This document shows positions 1 through 13,000 of a DNA stretch of 64,000 nt, piece after piece (the first letter of the stretch is position 1; every line of letters begins with the position of its first letter). Made by a program: the position numbers and the translations under genes. Source of the DNA: Holothuria scabra (taxonomy: Eukaryota > Echinodermata > Holothuroidea > Aspidochirotida > Holothuriidae). The notes beneath the pieces were generated by a model. It ran no database searches. It saw only the letters and a list, made by a program, of their open reading frames with translations, and was not told the DNA's origin. The stretch covers positions 9,201,784 through 9,265,783 of the forward strand of contig CM074190.1 of the NCBI GenBank assembly GCA_037179385.1, written 5' to 3'.

Positions 1-1031
1 AAGGAAAGGGGTATATTTGGGCCGGGTATTGATTCTCAAAACGAATGCAACAACAGGGGTCCGGTGCCAGGGTATTTTGATAGGTTAGCAGGGGCAAAGC
101 ATGAGTTGAATGCTTCTTCTCCTTCTTTTCCGGCTTCTTTTCCTTCCATTGTTTTCTAGTAATTGTCTTGCTAATAAAGGAGACGGTTCCCAACCCCACG
201 TACCATTCCATACCAATACCCCCTGTGCAAAAACACCGCGTAAGCACCCTTTTTTCTAATTGCGAAAACGCATATTGAACTATCAAACTTTCATTTCAGA
301 GATGTTTCTATTCATTCAAAACACCCTTCCAGACATTGGGAGTGTTAGCTTACTAGTACAAAAAATTACATTACGGCGTGGTTTCATGAAATCTTTCAAT
401 AGAGAAAGGGCAATTCCTGATATACAAAACGAAACCCGGGCTTGGATTTTCAGCCCTTTCACAGATACGAAACACAGTAGGCCTACAATATTTCCTGCGA
501 TTAATATCCCTTTTTAAGTTATGCTAAGGATCGAAGGTATTAAAATTTATGTTAATCTGGGATTCTACCAATAACGAAGGAAAACATCAATGAAAAGGGC
601 ATATTTTGTTGGTTTTAATTTACAAAACGAAGACTGTAGCAAGCCATCTGCTGGGAATGGACTATCTTTTGTGTAAAGACTCTCTCATTAACTATAACAC
701 AACTTTTTCAAAGGTTATGTGGTTTTTCCGGTAAGACATATGCCAAGTTTTCATGTGAAAGATACACAAAAGTTCGCTTGGTATACAACCATCATTGATG
801 GTGCTACTAGTGCAATGAAGACACAATTGTGAGTACGCCCTCTACCAGAGACTTCACACATTGCTTAGCCGGGCTACATTTAGGTAGCCGGGCGAGCCGG
901 GCTACTTTTAGTATGACAGCTTCTGTTGAGAACGTGACCCTGTACTCTCCATACCATTTGAACACTGCACTTCATGTCCATTGTTGTTGCAGTGCACTTT
1001 GAAACTTGAAAGGGAAAACGAAGAGTAAAAG
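1..1031. other. Region upstream of the proposed RBMX2 start
   Basis: I recognise no protein gene here. The open frames are short and look like chance. Short GC-rich units containing gccgggcta recur near 867-905 and again near 1270-1285. If the start at 1032 is right, the RBMX2 5' UTR and promoter lie in the last few hundred bases, but I see no clear TATA box and cannot place the transcription start. Confidence 0.4.
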
Positions 1032-1036
1032 ATGAA
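1032..1036 (+). CDS. RBMX2: RBMX2 coding exon 1 (start codon plus two bases)
   Basis: Exon 2 opens with one base that must complete an Asn codon in the conserved start Met-Asn-Pro-Leu-Thr, so the first exon should end ATGAA directly before a donor. Position 1032 reads ATGAA followed by gtgagt, a near-ideal donor, 8.5 kb upstream. I found no better ATGAA-gt in the intron; ATGAG-gtatac at 3208 would give Met-Ser and is the main alternative. The 5' UTR boundary is unknown. Confidence 0.6.
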
Positions 1037-4000
1037 GTGAGTATTTGTTGTTTTTAAAGATATCCGAAAATGGAGAGAAAGGGCAACAAATTGCAAAAAG
1101 TATTGATAAACTTTGTGGTTGTGTCAAATAGCTTACTATTACACGTAGTTTCAGCTGCTACCTTTGCATAGAATCAGTGTGCATACAATCTTGGCCCAAA
1201 GGAAGACCCTGTTCCGCGAAAAGACGAACGTTGGCTAGGCCTAGGCCCAGTTTTGAATTAAATTTAGGGAGGCCGGGCTAGGATTACGGGAGGCCTACAA
1301 ACTACGTTTCTTTGATTGTAGTTCTGTACATGGCATGAAAAGGCAGCACACCTCATGCTCTCCTTCTCCTTCCTTCAGAAAATGGTGACACATCCACAAG
1401 GACATTAGGCCCCCCTCATGTTAATTATAGGCTAGTAACCTTAATTCTCCTCAACTAGTAGGGCTCCATACTGGAAAGTAGGGCCTTTCACAGAAAGATC
1501 TTTGGCGTACGGAAATGTATGCCAACAAATTTGATGTATGGCGTACCCAGCTGCTACAGGGAAAATAACAGTTGGCATACAATTGCAACAATTTGTGTGG
1601 CGTATAATTCCAAACTTCTCCAACTTGGCATGATTCTTTGGCGTATGGCAAATGTACTTTCCGGTGTGGCTAGGGCCAAGACTTAGTGCTAGATTTGATT
1701 CCCGCAATCCTGATTAAGAAAAGAATCGTAATGTCTCGGGTACCAACGCAGGTTCTTTATTTAAACCTGTTGTAAAATGAACTTATCAAAAAGGAGAGAT
1801 CTCCCTTGCCTCCATTAACATCAATGGTACTGAATTCATGGTAAAAAAGTTGATATTCAGGCCTTCCTTAGAATGACGCATCCCGATAATGTGGCCCTCC
1901 AGGAGACCAAAGTTGATTACTCCATAACAAGAGTGAACTGGTTCCTTCCAGCCATGACTGTAACCATTTTCAAAAATGACCATGCTCTTGGGGGTGGAGG
2001 GACTGTGTTGCTGTTGAAAAACAACCTACCCTTGCTAATGCCAGTAAACTCACAAACGGTTCTGAGTCAGTTTGGGCAAAATTCTCTGTAAATGGCATTA
2101 CACATTATCTTGCCTCTCAGTATAGGGACCCTGATGCCCCCTCTGAGCACATCCTTTTATTTCGAGAGCAATTAAGTAAAATCATGGCTCAACACAGAAC
2201 TGGTAAGGAGCCATGTTTCCATGTTTTCGGGGACTTTTACTTTTGCAAAATTGATTGGACATCCAGGCTTAGTAAAGAAAATGGATTATGTCTTAGTAAC
2301 TGTTCTGGAAAGATGCTCCTGGAAAAAATGATTATGCTGCAGGCAGTCAATATCACTTCCTTACCTTACCTTTCCTCTTTGTGCCAAGTGGCACATAAGG
2401 CCTCCTTGCTCTTTCTCCAAAGAACCGTATATCTTGCCTTAAACCTTGCTTCATCCCAAGTCCTCCAACCAAAATCCTTTCTTTCAATGTCTACTGTTTT
2501 ATTCCATGTTGTTTTAGGTCTCCCAACTCTCCTTCTACCTTCAGGTTTCCATGTCAATGCAGTCATACAGTAGCTTTCCTTATCTTTTCTCAATATGTAA
2601 CCCAACCAATTCCATCTTCTTCTTTTCACTTTTAGGCTGATTTTCTTCACAATTTAAGTTACGTCATTTAGTTAATCACCAGAGATGACATTTGGCCAAA
2701 ATATTTGCATTATTCTTTTAAGGCACTGGTATTGAAAAGAGTCCAGTTTCTGTTCTTCACTTTTATTCATTTTCCAGGTTTCGCAACCATAAAGCAAAAC
2801 TGGTCTTACTGTACAATGGTTTTGTACAGTTTAATTTTCGTTTTCCTGCTAAACTGCTTCGACTTCCATACTTTGTTTAACTTTGTGAAAGCCAATCAAC
2901 CTCTATTAATTCTACCTTTCATATCGTTCCCTGCACCTCCTTCTTTGCTCACATTTGCCCCAACGTAAGTAAATTCCTCCACATCTTCTATGCTCTTTCC
3001 GTTTAAATTAACAGCTTCTTACTCCTTGAATTCAATCTCATGACTTTTGTCTTCTTGTCAGAGTACATTTCCTTCACCAAATTTTTTAACTTTCTTGGTA
3101 TTCCATATATTTTCATTATTTCCCAAAGGCTGTCCCTACTGTATGTAGCGAGTGGAATGCCTAGTCGGCAAGTAGAGATAACAAAAACTCGTAGAAATGC
3201 GGGAGCAATGAGGTATACTTTAAAACTGTGGAAGCAAAGGCTATTCTTACTGTAAAGGGATGCTTGGAAAAAAAGGTTAAGGAGATTGCCGAGACAGTTA
3301 ATATCACCGGTGAGCTGTAAACTTGCATAGGCCTGGTACGCTAGCTACACACTGAAAGTGCAGTACAGTACTTTTGCAAACTGTATGCTGTTTTGTGCTG
3401 TTGTACCTTAATATGTATACCAGTAGTGTGCATGTGTAATCCTTCCACTGACATAGGGCGATAGCCTGTCATATAGTGTGTGTGGCCCTGTCGTGCGACT
3501 AAAAATTGTGACAACGCTTCAAAAGTACGTCACAACGGTTTAGTTGAGTTGCGATGTGCAAAGTCGTATAGTTTTTGAAAATTTTTGAAATTTGGAAGTG
3601 TCTACATGCAAAAAGGTGGCACTTTTTTGGCAAATCATTCAACACAATTTTGCTACAGTAGGTTACCACCAAAAAAGTTCAGTACAGTACTGATTTTTTC
3701 ATGGTTACCTACTGTAGAAAAGCATTGTACTGAAAGTATGGTTGCATTGCTAACCTGTCTTTGGAATCTCTTGTGCGCTAATGTTCGACAGGGCATCAAA
3801 ACGTAACTTCCACCCTGTGATACTCTGTTCCTTCTTGCTTCAACTTGGCCACTTTCTTGCAACCTTGAAAATTCAAAATCAGAGCAAAACACAGACAGGA
3901 TGCACACATTGTCCATCTGTGATTGGCACATACAGGAAGTTGTTTTTACTTTGGCCACAAAGGCCAGTTCTGAACAAGGCTTTTAAAGAATATCTCTTTG

Positions 4001-7000
4001 AAGAACTCTCAATTGAACTACTAAACCCACAGCACTTTTAAAAAGAGATAAAATTAGTCAGCACATAACTTGTGAACAAGTTTCTTCGTTAATTCACTTT
4101 TCTAAAAAAGTCCTAAAAAAGTTTAGCCCTAAAAAAGTTAAGCTCAAGAAACAAGATGCTGAATGTAGAATTCTCTCCACAAAAAGTAGGACAATTTTCA
4201 GAGTCCCCAAAAGGGGAGATACTCTGTGCAAACTCTCAAAAAGTTCAAATCAAGTGTACAATAGAGCCTTACAAGGCTAAGTTCAAACTGCCAAATTTTG
4301 TCTGGAGGCGGAACAAACCGAGCACTTCATCAATAACCTCTCCAATAGATCTCTATCAAATAAATGTAAAAAAGCTCTAGGTAGGGGTGACAGCTAATAG
4401 CTTTCCTGTCCTTGAATCAGAACTGTGTGCATTTAAATAAAAAAATCGGCCTGGGCGGATGGAGGGGGGTTCGTGCATACCCCCTGAACCCCCTTGCTAG
4501 GGGTATGTTCAAATTTCTTTCTCTAACAGTGCAGTATGTCTTGAGGGTTTTTGTTATTTTGTTTGTTTAAATTGTCCTTGAAAATAATCAGTATCAATTA
4601 CCAAAACGTTAATTACCTGATGAGTAATTAAAATATCTATAATTAGTATAGGGTAAACGAAAGAAATGTCAGCACTCTGCAACATCCCACATTATTATTT
4701 TAGTAGTATGTTTTTAACCACAAGTTGCTTCAGAAACGTTCATCCTTTGAAGATATACTGTATATCTTGAAAACTGTAAAAGATGATTTTTCCAGAGGAA
4801 AGCCTACTCCAATTAGCTGCCAAGTAAAGTCAGGGCATTTTGGTGACATGTCACACTACTTTTTTAAAAACAAAACTGTAAGGAAGCAAGATCAGGTGGT
4901 GGAACAGCTGATTAATTGTTTGACTAGTGCCTTGTCACTCTGGATCACTCACTGCTATGGAATATCATGTCTATTTTTTTAAAAGCTGTTCTGCATGTAA
5001 GATACTGGGACACAAAGAGGTATAAATGTATTATTTACACCTGGGAAGTACTTAGATTACAAAAACAGGATGTGGTAAAGACTGGGGGAAAAGTTCTGTC
5101 AGAATGCAGATTCACATGAAATACATCCTTTATATTTGGTCTCCCTCTTTTTCCCTTTCATGACTTGACTCATACAAGTTTCTTTTCCCCAAGTCCAAAT
5201 TGATTCTGTCCTAGAAGATGGAAGTCGGACTGTTAGAATTCATTTTTTATGCTGTTTAATACATAATTTTTTTTAATTTTTTGATTTTAAGTACATTTTA
5301 AGTACTCAAATCAGTCGGGGAGGGGGGGGGGGAAGGAGGTTATATGACAATGACTTTCACATGTACTGTAGCCTATGGTCCTGAGCTAAATATTACATTT
5401 GAACAAAGGGACATTATGAATGTTTATGGTAAGAGATTGTCTCAGCCTTGGATTATCTGGCCTTGGGATCTCTGCATAGTCTTGACCTGCAGTAGGCCTC
5501 TTCGTTGTTTAATTGTAACGTGAGATTTCTTACCCTATTAGGTATTTCACCCGAGTCTCCACCAAAAATGAGGTTTGGTAGGGTAATCAAATTTTGCCTG
5601 ACTCTCTGCTTAACTCATTCAAGCATGCTCCAAGTAACTTCAAGCTTGATAAGAGACAGCTAGCGGAAGATGTAAGCAAAGATAGAATGATACTGTCCAG
5701 ATGTGCCACTGTTTGTAAAACTGTGAAAGACAAGCAGTATTAAGGCAACTTGGTATCTGATTTTTGTTGACCTTCGTTCATTGAAGCAAAAAGGTATGGA
5801 CAGAGTGTTTTAGGCAGGAAATTCAATATTGAGGCCTCAGCCGTAGTCTTGGCCTTGTGAGTTGAGGTCTTAGTGAACAACAGTGTGTATACTGTAGCTT
5901 ATAAAGTGAGAAACTTTTCAGGATGTGTGGTACAGCTGCAACTACAGTTATGGCCCTGCTTCAACAGGTCATACAGTACATTGACTTCAGCTGCAGTATA
6001 GACAAATCTGCTCAGCACTTGTGTTTAGTGACTGTAGTCAGCCATCAGTGGGGTCCATAAGCCTTTCACTGTCTTCCTTGATTGCCCACATGTAATTTCA
6101 AAACCTCACATTCAATTAAATTGAGAAAACTACACTAAGTGGCATTTTAGTGTACTGTACCACCAATTGAAGATTAAAGGTAATGGACCCCAGTCATGTC
6201 CGACTAAATCAGACGATGTCAATGTTCTATACTGTAGGTTCACTGCTTCCAAGGTGTAATGAACATTCCCAGATTTTGGGAACATCCTCACTTCTGGGAA
6301 CATCAAACTCTGGGAATAATGAAGCTCATAATCATTGCAAAATCGTCAACAATATACAAGAAAATGGGGAACATCGAACCTTGGGAATATTGAACCCTGA
6401 GAACCAGTGGCGGATCCAGGAATTTGCAGTAGGGAGGTGTCTGCATGTGGATGGGACATCAAATGTACAGTTGTTGTTAAGTCTCTGATGCCTATTAGAA
6501 TTCAGGAAATGGGAAATGGTGGTGGTAAGCAAGCATCTAAATTTTACCATATTTTTAAGTGTTATTGCCATTCTACTTGGGGCGTAGTTTGCAGCGCACG
6601 CCACGCTAAAATTTTCCAAATATTTGAGATTATGGAGCTTGTATGGCAGAAAAGTTTGGATGCTGGGATTCCTGCAAGGAAATTTTAACAGTTGGGGGAT
6701 TACTGAAGAATTTGCATTTTCTATCGGCAAATCTGAGGTTGGGCGGTAACCAAAGATTGTTGTTGCTACATAATGTTGTTCAACGCCAAAGTAAATGAGG
6801 CTCTCCGACGAAATTTTTTAGGCTTAGATTGGAGACCGTATGAAATTTTTATGAAAGAAAATTTATGAAAATAGCACTGTATATACTTAATGGTGTCACT
6901 TGGTGATCTGATGTCACAAGTGTAGCAAATTTTCAATTTTGACACTTCCAGAGGTCCGAAAAGTTTACCACAGTGAAGGTATGAGTGAGCACTTCTGCTA

Positions 7001-10000
7001 AGGAATTGCAATATGCGGCACGCAAAGCACGCAGAAAATTTTGCTTTCTTGAATCAAGTAATGAGGAATATGGAGCTTTTATTGGAGAAAATTGATTGGG
7101 AATTTCGTAATTTCATGAGTTGTCAAAACCACACAGTAGACTGGTCTCACAGTTGGCAAATTTCCGAATTCTTCATTTTCAGAGCCCCCTACCCCCTCTG
7201 GGTGTCTAAGAAAAGAGGGCTGAGATGTATTATACCGTATGGTGCTAAATGTTTCAACATTTTGAGCCTCTATGAAACTACCAAGCTTTCAAAGCATGGT
7301 CTTGAAAGTGTTGGTAATCATTACTTCAATGGACTATATGGTCAATGTGAATTTAAATCAGGGTGTACTCTTTTACTGTACATACTGTTATACGGTTTTA
7401 GGCTATGTCATGTGTAAACTGTACGTAATGTAGTGTCATGCAGTACAGTATGGTGCTCCCTCCATGACTTTTAACAGGAGCGCCATCTTGTTGTTTAAGA
7501 GCAACTATCTCCCTTCCGTGTGTCCTAGATTCTCAGGGCCCTTCCTGTTTCGCATCACTTGTTACTGGTGAACGTAACAAACTACCTCACCCTAGTTCCA
7601 CTTGTATGCTGTATCCCATATTTTCAAGGTGTTTCCAATTTCACTCTGTACAGCCTCCTCATTGGTCATTTTTTTAGATCAGTGCATTCCTTAATATTTA
7701 TTTAATTTTGCATCTCACAACTTTTAACCACTCAGAGAACTGCATGTGTTCTGATCTCTCCGAGACATGAAAGCTCCGAGCTTGCAAGTTTTGGACACTC
7801 TCACACACTGGTGCAGCAGACCTCAGACGACGAGCACCTGAGTCAATCTGTATAAAGTTAAATTTTGATAGTTCTTTTTAATTTTGTTTTTGCCGGCCGT
7901 TAGTCGAACAAAATAAAACTGCCAATCATCTTGAATCAGAACTAAATCTGCTCATCTATTTATTCATATCTCAACTCGTATCACCTACACACTCTGCAAC
8001 ATCTCTGTACAAGCCTTCATACCAATGACTGGCCCATTATCCGACAGTAGTCGTAGCCCCACGTATTGACATAGACACACATACGATGTCACAAACAGCG
8101 TTACCAACAGAAGTTGGCACGAAACGCTAGCTTCAGCATTCGTCATATACTGTAATGTCTAAAAAAAGGAATTTACCAAATGATATGGAAGCTAGATACA
8201 TTATAATTTACATTTTCCATTTTATTTAAGAATATGACACAAAAAATATGGTAATGAAATAATGTAACAACTATCACTGTATTTTTTAAAAAGTAATTAG
8301 GCCTAAGCTACAGTTAGCCTGGATATCTATACAATTTTTACCATTCCAGTGGGGGGGGGGGGGGTATGCATACCCCCCATCCCCTCCTCTGGATCTGCCA
8401 CTGCTGGGAACATCAGGGTACAACCCCTCCAAACTCTGTTTTTAATAGATGAATATTGTTTTAAGAACCTTAAGAACCTTTCATATTTATTTCCCTATCT
8501 AGCATTATGTTGTAGTTACTCCACAGTGACCCATAAACTTGACATGTAAGTTTTATGCAAATGAATGCATATTAATGATTCATTTATGTGCATGGTGCTG
8601 ATCACCTATCTTCATACTGTGCTCCATATGCATAACTGTGTGATGGATTGCTGTATGTAAAATGGTTAGGTCAACAAAAGCAATGAAGAGTGCTATAATT
8701 AAGAACAAAACTCAGCAACATTTTGGGTACTTAAATTTAATTACACTTTTCATGAGAAGGTCGAATATCAATATCAAAAAACCTATAGTAAGTACAGTAT
8801 GTGATTTCACAACTCAACAGACACGCATGGCCTAGCTCAGTTTCAATTGTACAGTACTGTAGGTGCTCTGTAAAAAATCACTTGAGTGAAGCAAAGAAAA
8901 AAGACACAATTGCATGAAATATATAAAAATTGTTGTGATGCAATGCCAAATAAATTATGCAACTCAATTATGTCATAAACAAGCATGGGTTTTAATACAG
9001 GCATGAATCCAAGGGTTGAGGGGGTTCACAGTATGGCCTCAGCCCTCCCCTTTTGCTACATCAACAATAAAACACAGGAAATTAGAGGTGCACAACTCTC
9101 TCACTCACACCTCTGCTTTCTCTTAGCTCAACCCCCCACTCAGAATGTTTGGATCTATGCCTGGCTTAGATACTTCGGAACAGAAAGAAATATTGAAACA
9201 ATTGGATTTAACCTGGCCAATTGACATACATGAAAAAAGTTTCAGAAATTTGGGTGAGATATATTGTAGCATATACTGTACAACCTTATTGTAATCAGGT
9301 TTCTTGCAATTGCTGTTGGAATCCCAGTTTAATATGGTTGCCATGGCCATCAACAATTGTATGCAAACTGGGGTTGAAAGGGAGGTTGGTTGGATTGCTC
9401 CCTTGATACCCTTTTCTACTGTGGTGCTTCCATACTTTACAGTGTACATGCATAATAGTGTTTTTTCAAAGTGTTTGTAACCTTTTGTTATTTTCCTCTA
9501 ACACAGTCCTTTGACAAACATCAAGAATATCAACAAACTCAATGAAATAGAGGCAGAATTGGGAGTTTCATCCAAAGTATCATGGCATCAGCAGTACAAG
9601 GACAGTGCATACATTTATATCGGTGGCCTTCCCTATAAACTGACTGAGGGCGATATTCTGGCTGTTTTCTCTCAGTAAGTGTATTGCATGGACTTGCTTA
9701 AAGTGTGTATAATACATAATCAGGTTAGGTTTTTAGTTTAGAGATTAGAGGAGAATTCCTATAATTATCCAGCTCCCTCAGTTTGTTCCTTTTTGGTCAA
9801 ATAACAGTTGTTGAACTTTATCCAATAAGAGTGCAGGGCAATTGAATTTGAAAGAAGTGCAGTGTTGTGCAATTACTGAATTTGTAATACTCATTTTAAG
9901 CAGTTCACATTACATGTTTTTATTTCCTTTTGAAATAAAAATGTACTGTAAATATAACCTTGAAAACTTCCTGTTTCGTTAATACATGGATTTTATGGAA

Positions 10001-13000
10001 AACATCTGTGTAATCAAGTCACCATGCTGTATGAAACTGATCATTTTAAAGGAAGGTCTGAGGTGGAAATGCAAGAAACCAAAGACTGTAAATTGAGTAG
10101 CACAGGAAAGGCATCACACACTATTGGGGACTGATCCGAATGAATCCTTTACTCCAGTTTGAGTGAATAATAAACAATCATTTTATAGTTAAGCTCAGAA
10201 AAACCCTGTGATGGTTAGATTTGGACCGTTTATACTCTACAGTATGTACTTACAAAACATTGAAGCATAGTGTATTATTGGTGACAGTGATTGACTTTTT
10301 GAAATTTTATTACTTAGATTTTACCGGCTTGCATTTTTTCCCTGCACCTACAGGTGTATTGGCTACACTCATAATTCTGGCATGCACAAATCATAGTATT
10401 CAATGTGAGAGCATGCTTGAGAAATGGTCTTTATGACCGGTAGGGTGTTAACACCTCTGTCTTTCAACGTCTATTTGTTCTTTATATTCGAATGTGTGCA
10501 TAAAAGACAGTGTTAGGAAGAGAGCTTGTTGTAACCAAACATGCTGACCTTTTCTATAATACCAAACTCAATGCAGGCTTTCTAAAATAGACGGCTAGCC
10601 TTGACAGATATCACGGCTCTCTGTTTAGCACTGTATACACTTCTGCCCACAATTAAAAATTGTTCGTACAGTATTGTTTCACTGTAGCATCCCATTTACA
10701 GTATTGTTTGCCCAATGGTTCTTAATTTTTTTTAATTTTTCACCTCCTTTTATTAATCCTCAGCATTTTAAATCTTTGGTTCTTTCCAAACAAAACATGT
10801 ACACCGATGTAACCAAACTTACAGAGTACATCATACAGGGACAATAATAAGCAAATCAACTCATAAACCTTTTCTTCGAATAGCCTAGATGCCAAATCCT
10901 AAATACATTATAATCGGAGTAAAGACCAAGCCCACCTGTACATTCATAACAATTACGTAAAGTTATGAATTTATGCATGTATCCATCAAAAACACAATTG
11001 AAACAATGTGTTTACCAACAAACACGACTTCAGTTATCAAGGTAAAGTTAATGATAGTAAAATTGTTACAAGTTAAGTGATTTGATCTGTACTGTAGATC
11101 ATCATAATGAAAGAAGGCTTTGTTTCTGCTCCTCTCAGAAATCTCTTTTCAGCCTCTAATAAAAATTTCAACTCAGTGATATCAGGAAATTTGTGTTAAG
11201 TTAAGATGTGAAAATATAATGTGTTGAATGAAAAATTAAAAAGTTAAGCCGATGCTTGATGTACTGTACCTTCCATATTAACCAAAGAAGGTGTCTTCTC
11301 TTGAAGAAGTAAACTGTTGTTGCAAAAACTAAATTTCAAAATCCAAATAAAAAATGACACAATGTGGCAACCCCAAAACAAATGCTCCAAAGATTCATCT
11401 TCTTTTTTACGTAATGTACAGAGGAAACCATCTTTTTAACTTCATTGGAAACAATAGGTATTTTTTTGAATTATGCAATGAATGAATTGGTGCTGGAAGA
11501 ACTGAATTTTTACCTCACAAACAGAATACTATAAAGGACATTGCAAAATAAATTCCCAAGTCCTCTCATCAAAATGAAAAGAGTTGCTCCATTTTGTAAC
11601 AGCTTTGGCCATAGATCGGGACCTTATTGGGAATGCAAAGGTTTTAAATAAACTTAGAAGCTCTGAAAATTCTCAGAAATGTGTCTAAAGTACATTTGTT
11701 GAAGTTTTTCCAAAATCAATTGAAGTAGTGAAGGGAACCTTCCATCCTATGGAGATGGCCTCAGTTATTCCCCAGTATAATGTAAAAGGACACTAGGTCA
11801 AAAAAATATTGTAAGGGATTGTAGTTCCATTGCTTTGGAGCACATCACAAACATAAATAATTTCCCTGTCATACATTAACTGATAAAAACAATATTATCT
11901 ACTGTAGTACAGGAGTTATTCCAATTAAATAGAATTTTGAACTGACAGTAAAAGACTTTAAAAGAAACACTTTGCCAAAAATGGACAACATCAGAGATAA
12001 AAAATGGGTTTTAATTTTAACATCTGTTGTATTTGAGTTGCAACTAAAAAAGGTGTTTAAAATGAGGAGAGAGAGAAAAGTAAAAAATATATTCCAATAG
12101 CTAGGTTTTTCATCTATATATCGACTGGCCCAGGCGCATTTTAGGGGGGCAACAAAAGAATTTACATGTACAGTGTAACATTCATAACCCCCTATTTAAT
12201 GGACTTAATGATATTCTGATGAGCAATTCTTTCTTGTGTACTGTATTCCCCCAACTTCCCCAAGTACTGTAAAATGACAGATTTTCTGATTAAGCTTAGT
12301 AGTTTAACTACAGTAAGGTGGGTTTGGGAGAATGAGAAAACAAGTTTAAAAAAACAGTACGTTTTAACAAGGACATTTCTACCAACTGGAGTAAGATCTC
12401 TTGCAATTGATCATTTATAAATAAAGAGCTTGTTTTGGACGGGAGAGTTAGAGGGAAATTCAGAGTAAAGAGATCTTTACAAAGTGATCAGTTCCTTTTT
12501 CACCTGGAACATCATGCCCAGAGGAGAATTATAACTCCAGGTAGTTATGAACATGTGCTGTGATGTCACTATGCTTTCCCCAGAACTTTAGTCACTTAAA
12601 ACCTGCCAATATATTTTTGTATGATTCAACATGGTTGTGGTTGTGATAAGGGTACAAGATGTACTGCAAGTGCATTAACTGACCTATCACCCTGGGAATA
12701 GGGCAGTGGCCACTCCATTTAAACCAATTGGTAAGAAACATTACTGTATAAATTAGTTAATCTAATCATTGAAATAAAAAATTTGGGAAGAAGAGCAGGA
12801 TTACCATCCATAACAAGCATTGTTACTGTTTTGTCTTCTTAGCAGCTCCTTCGTGTTTCACAAACTAAACATCTACAGCACTTCAAAAGTCCATTATGAA
12901 GACTTTTAACAGTATGTACTGTAGAGTCCATTCATTAAAAGATAGATGTACTGGTCTAATGTTTTCCAAGTTGCTGTTAAGTGAAAGCCAAAAATGGTCA

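Larger units (their letters stand above)
1037..9506 (+). other. RBMX2 intron 1 (proposed)
   Basis: An 8.5-kb intron by the exon model. It contains two abutting LINE fragments (1786-3060), a 2.0-kb hAT-like insertion (6405-8403) sitting inside an older gggaacat-type repeat, and a poly-G-rich transposon-end fragment near 4447-4510. The stretches 3100-6240 and 8440-9500 hold no recognisable gene; their open frames are short and without family signature. The motif TACTGTA/TACAGTA is conspicuously common. Confidence 0.55.

Noticed and set aside
3153..3330. Possible degenerate coding segment ([20 protein letters not shown])
   Set aside because: Only a short stretch in one frame, no family match I recognise, next to LINE debris.
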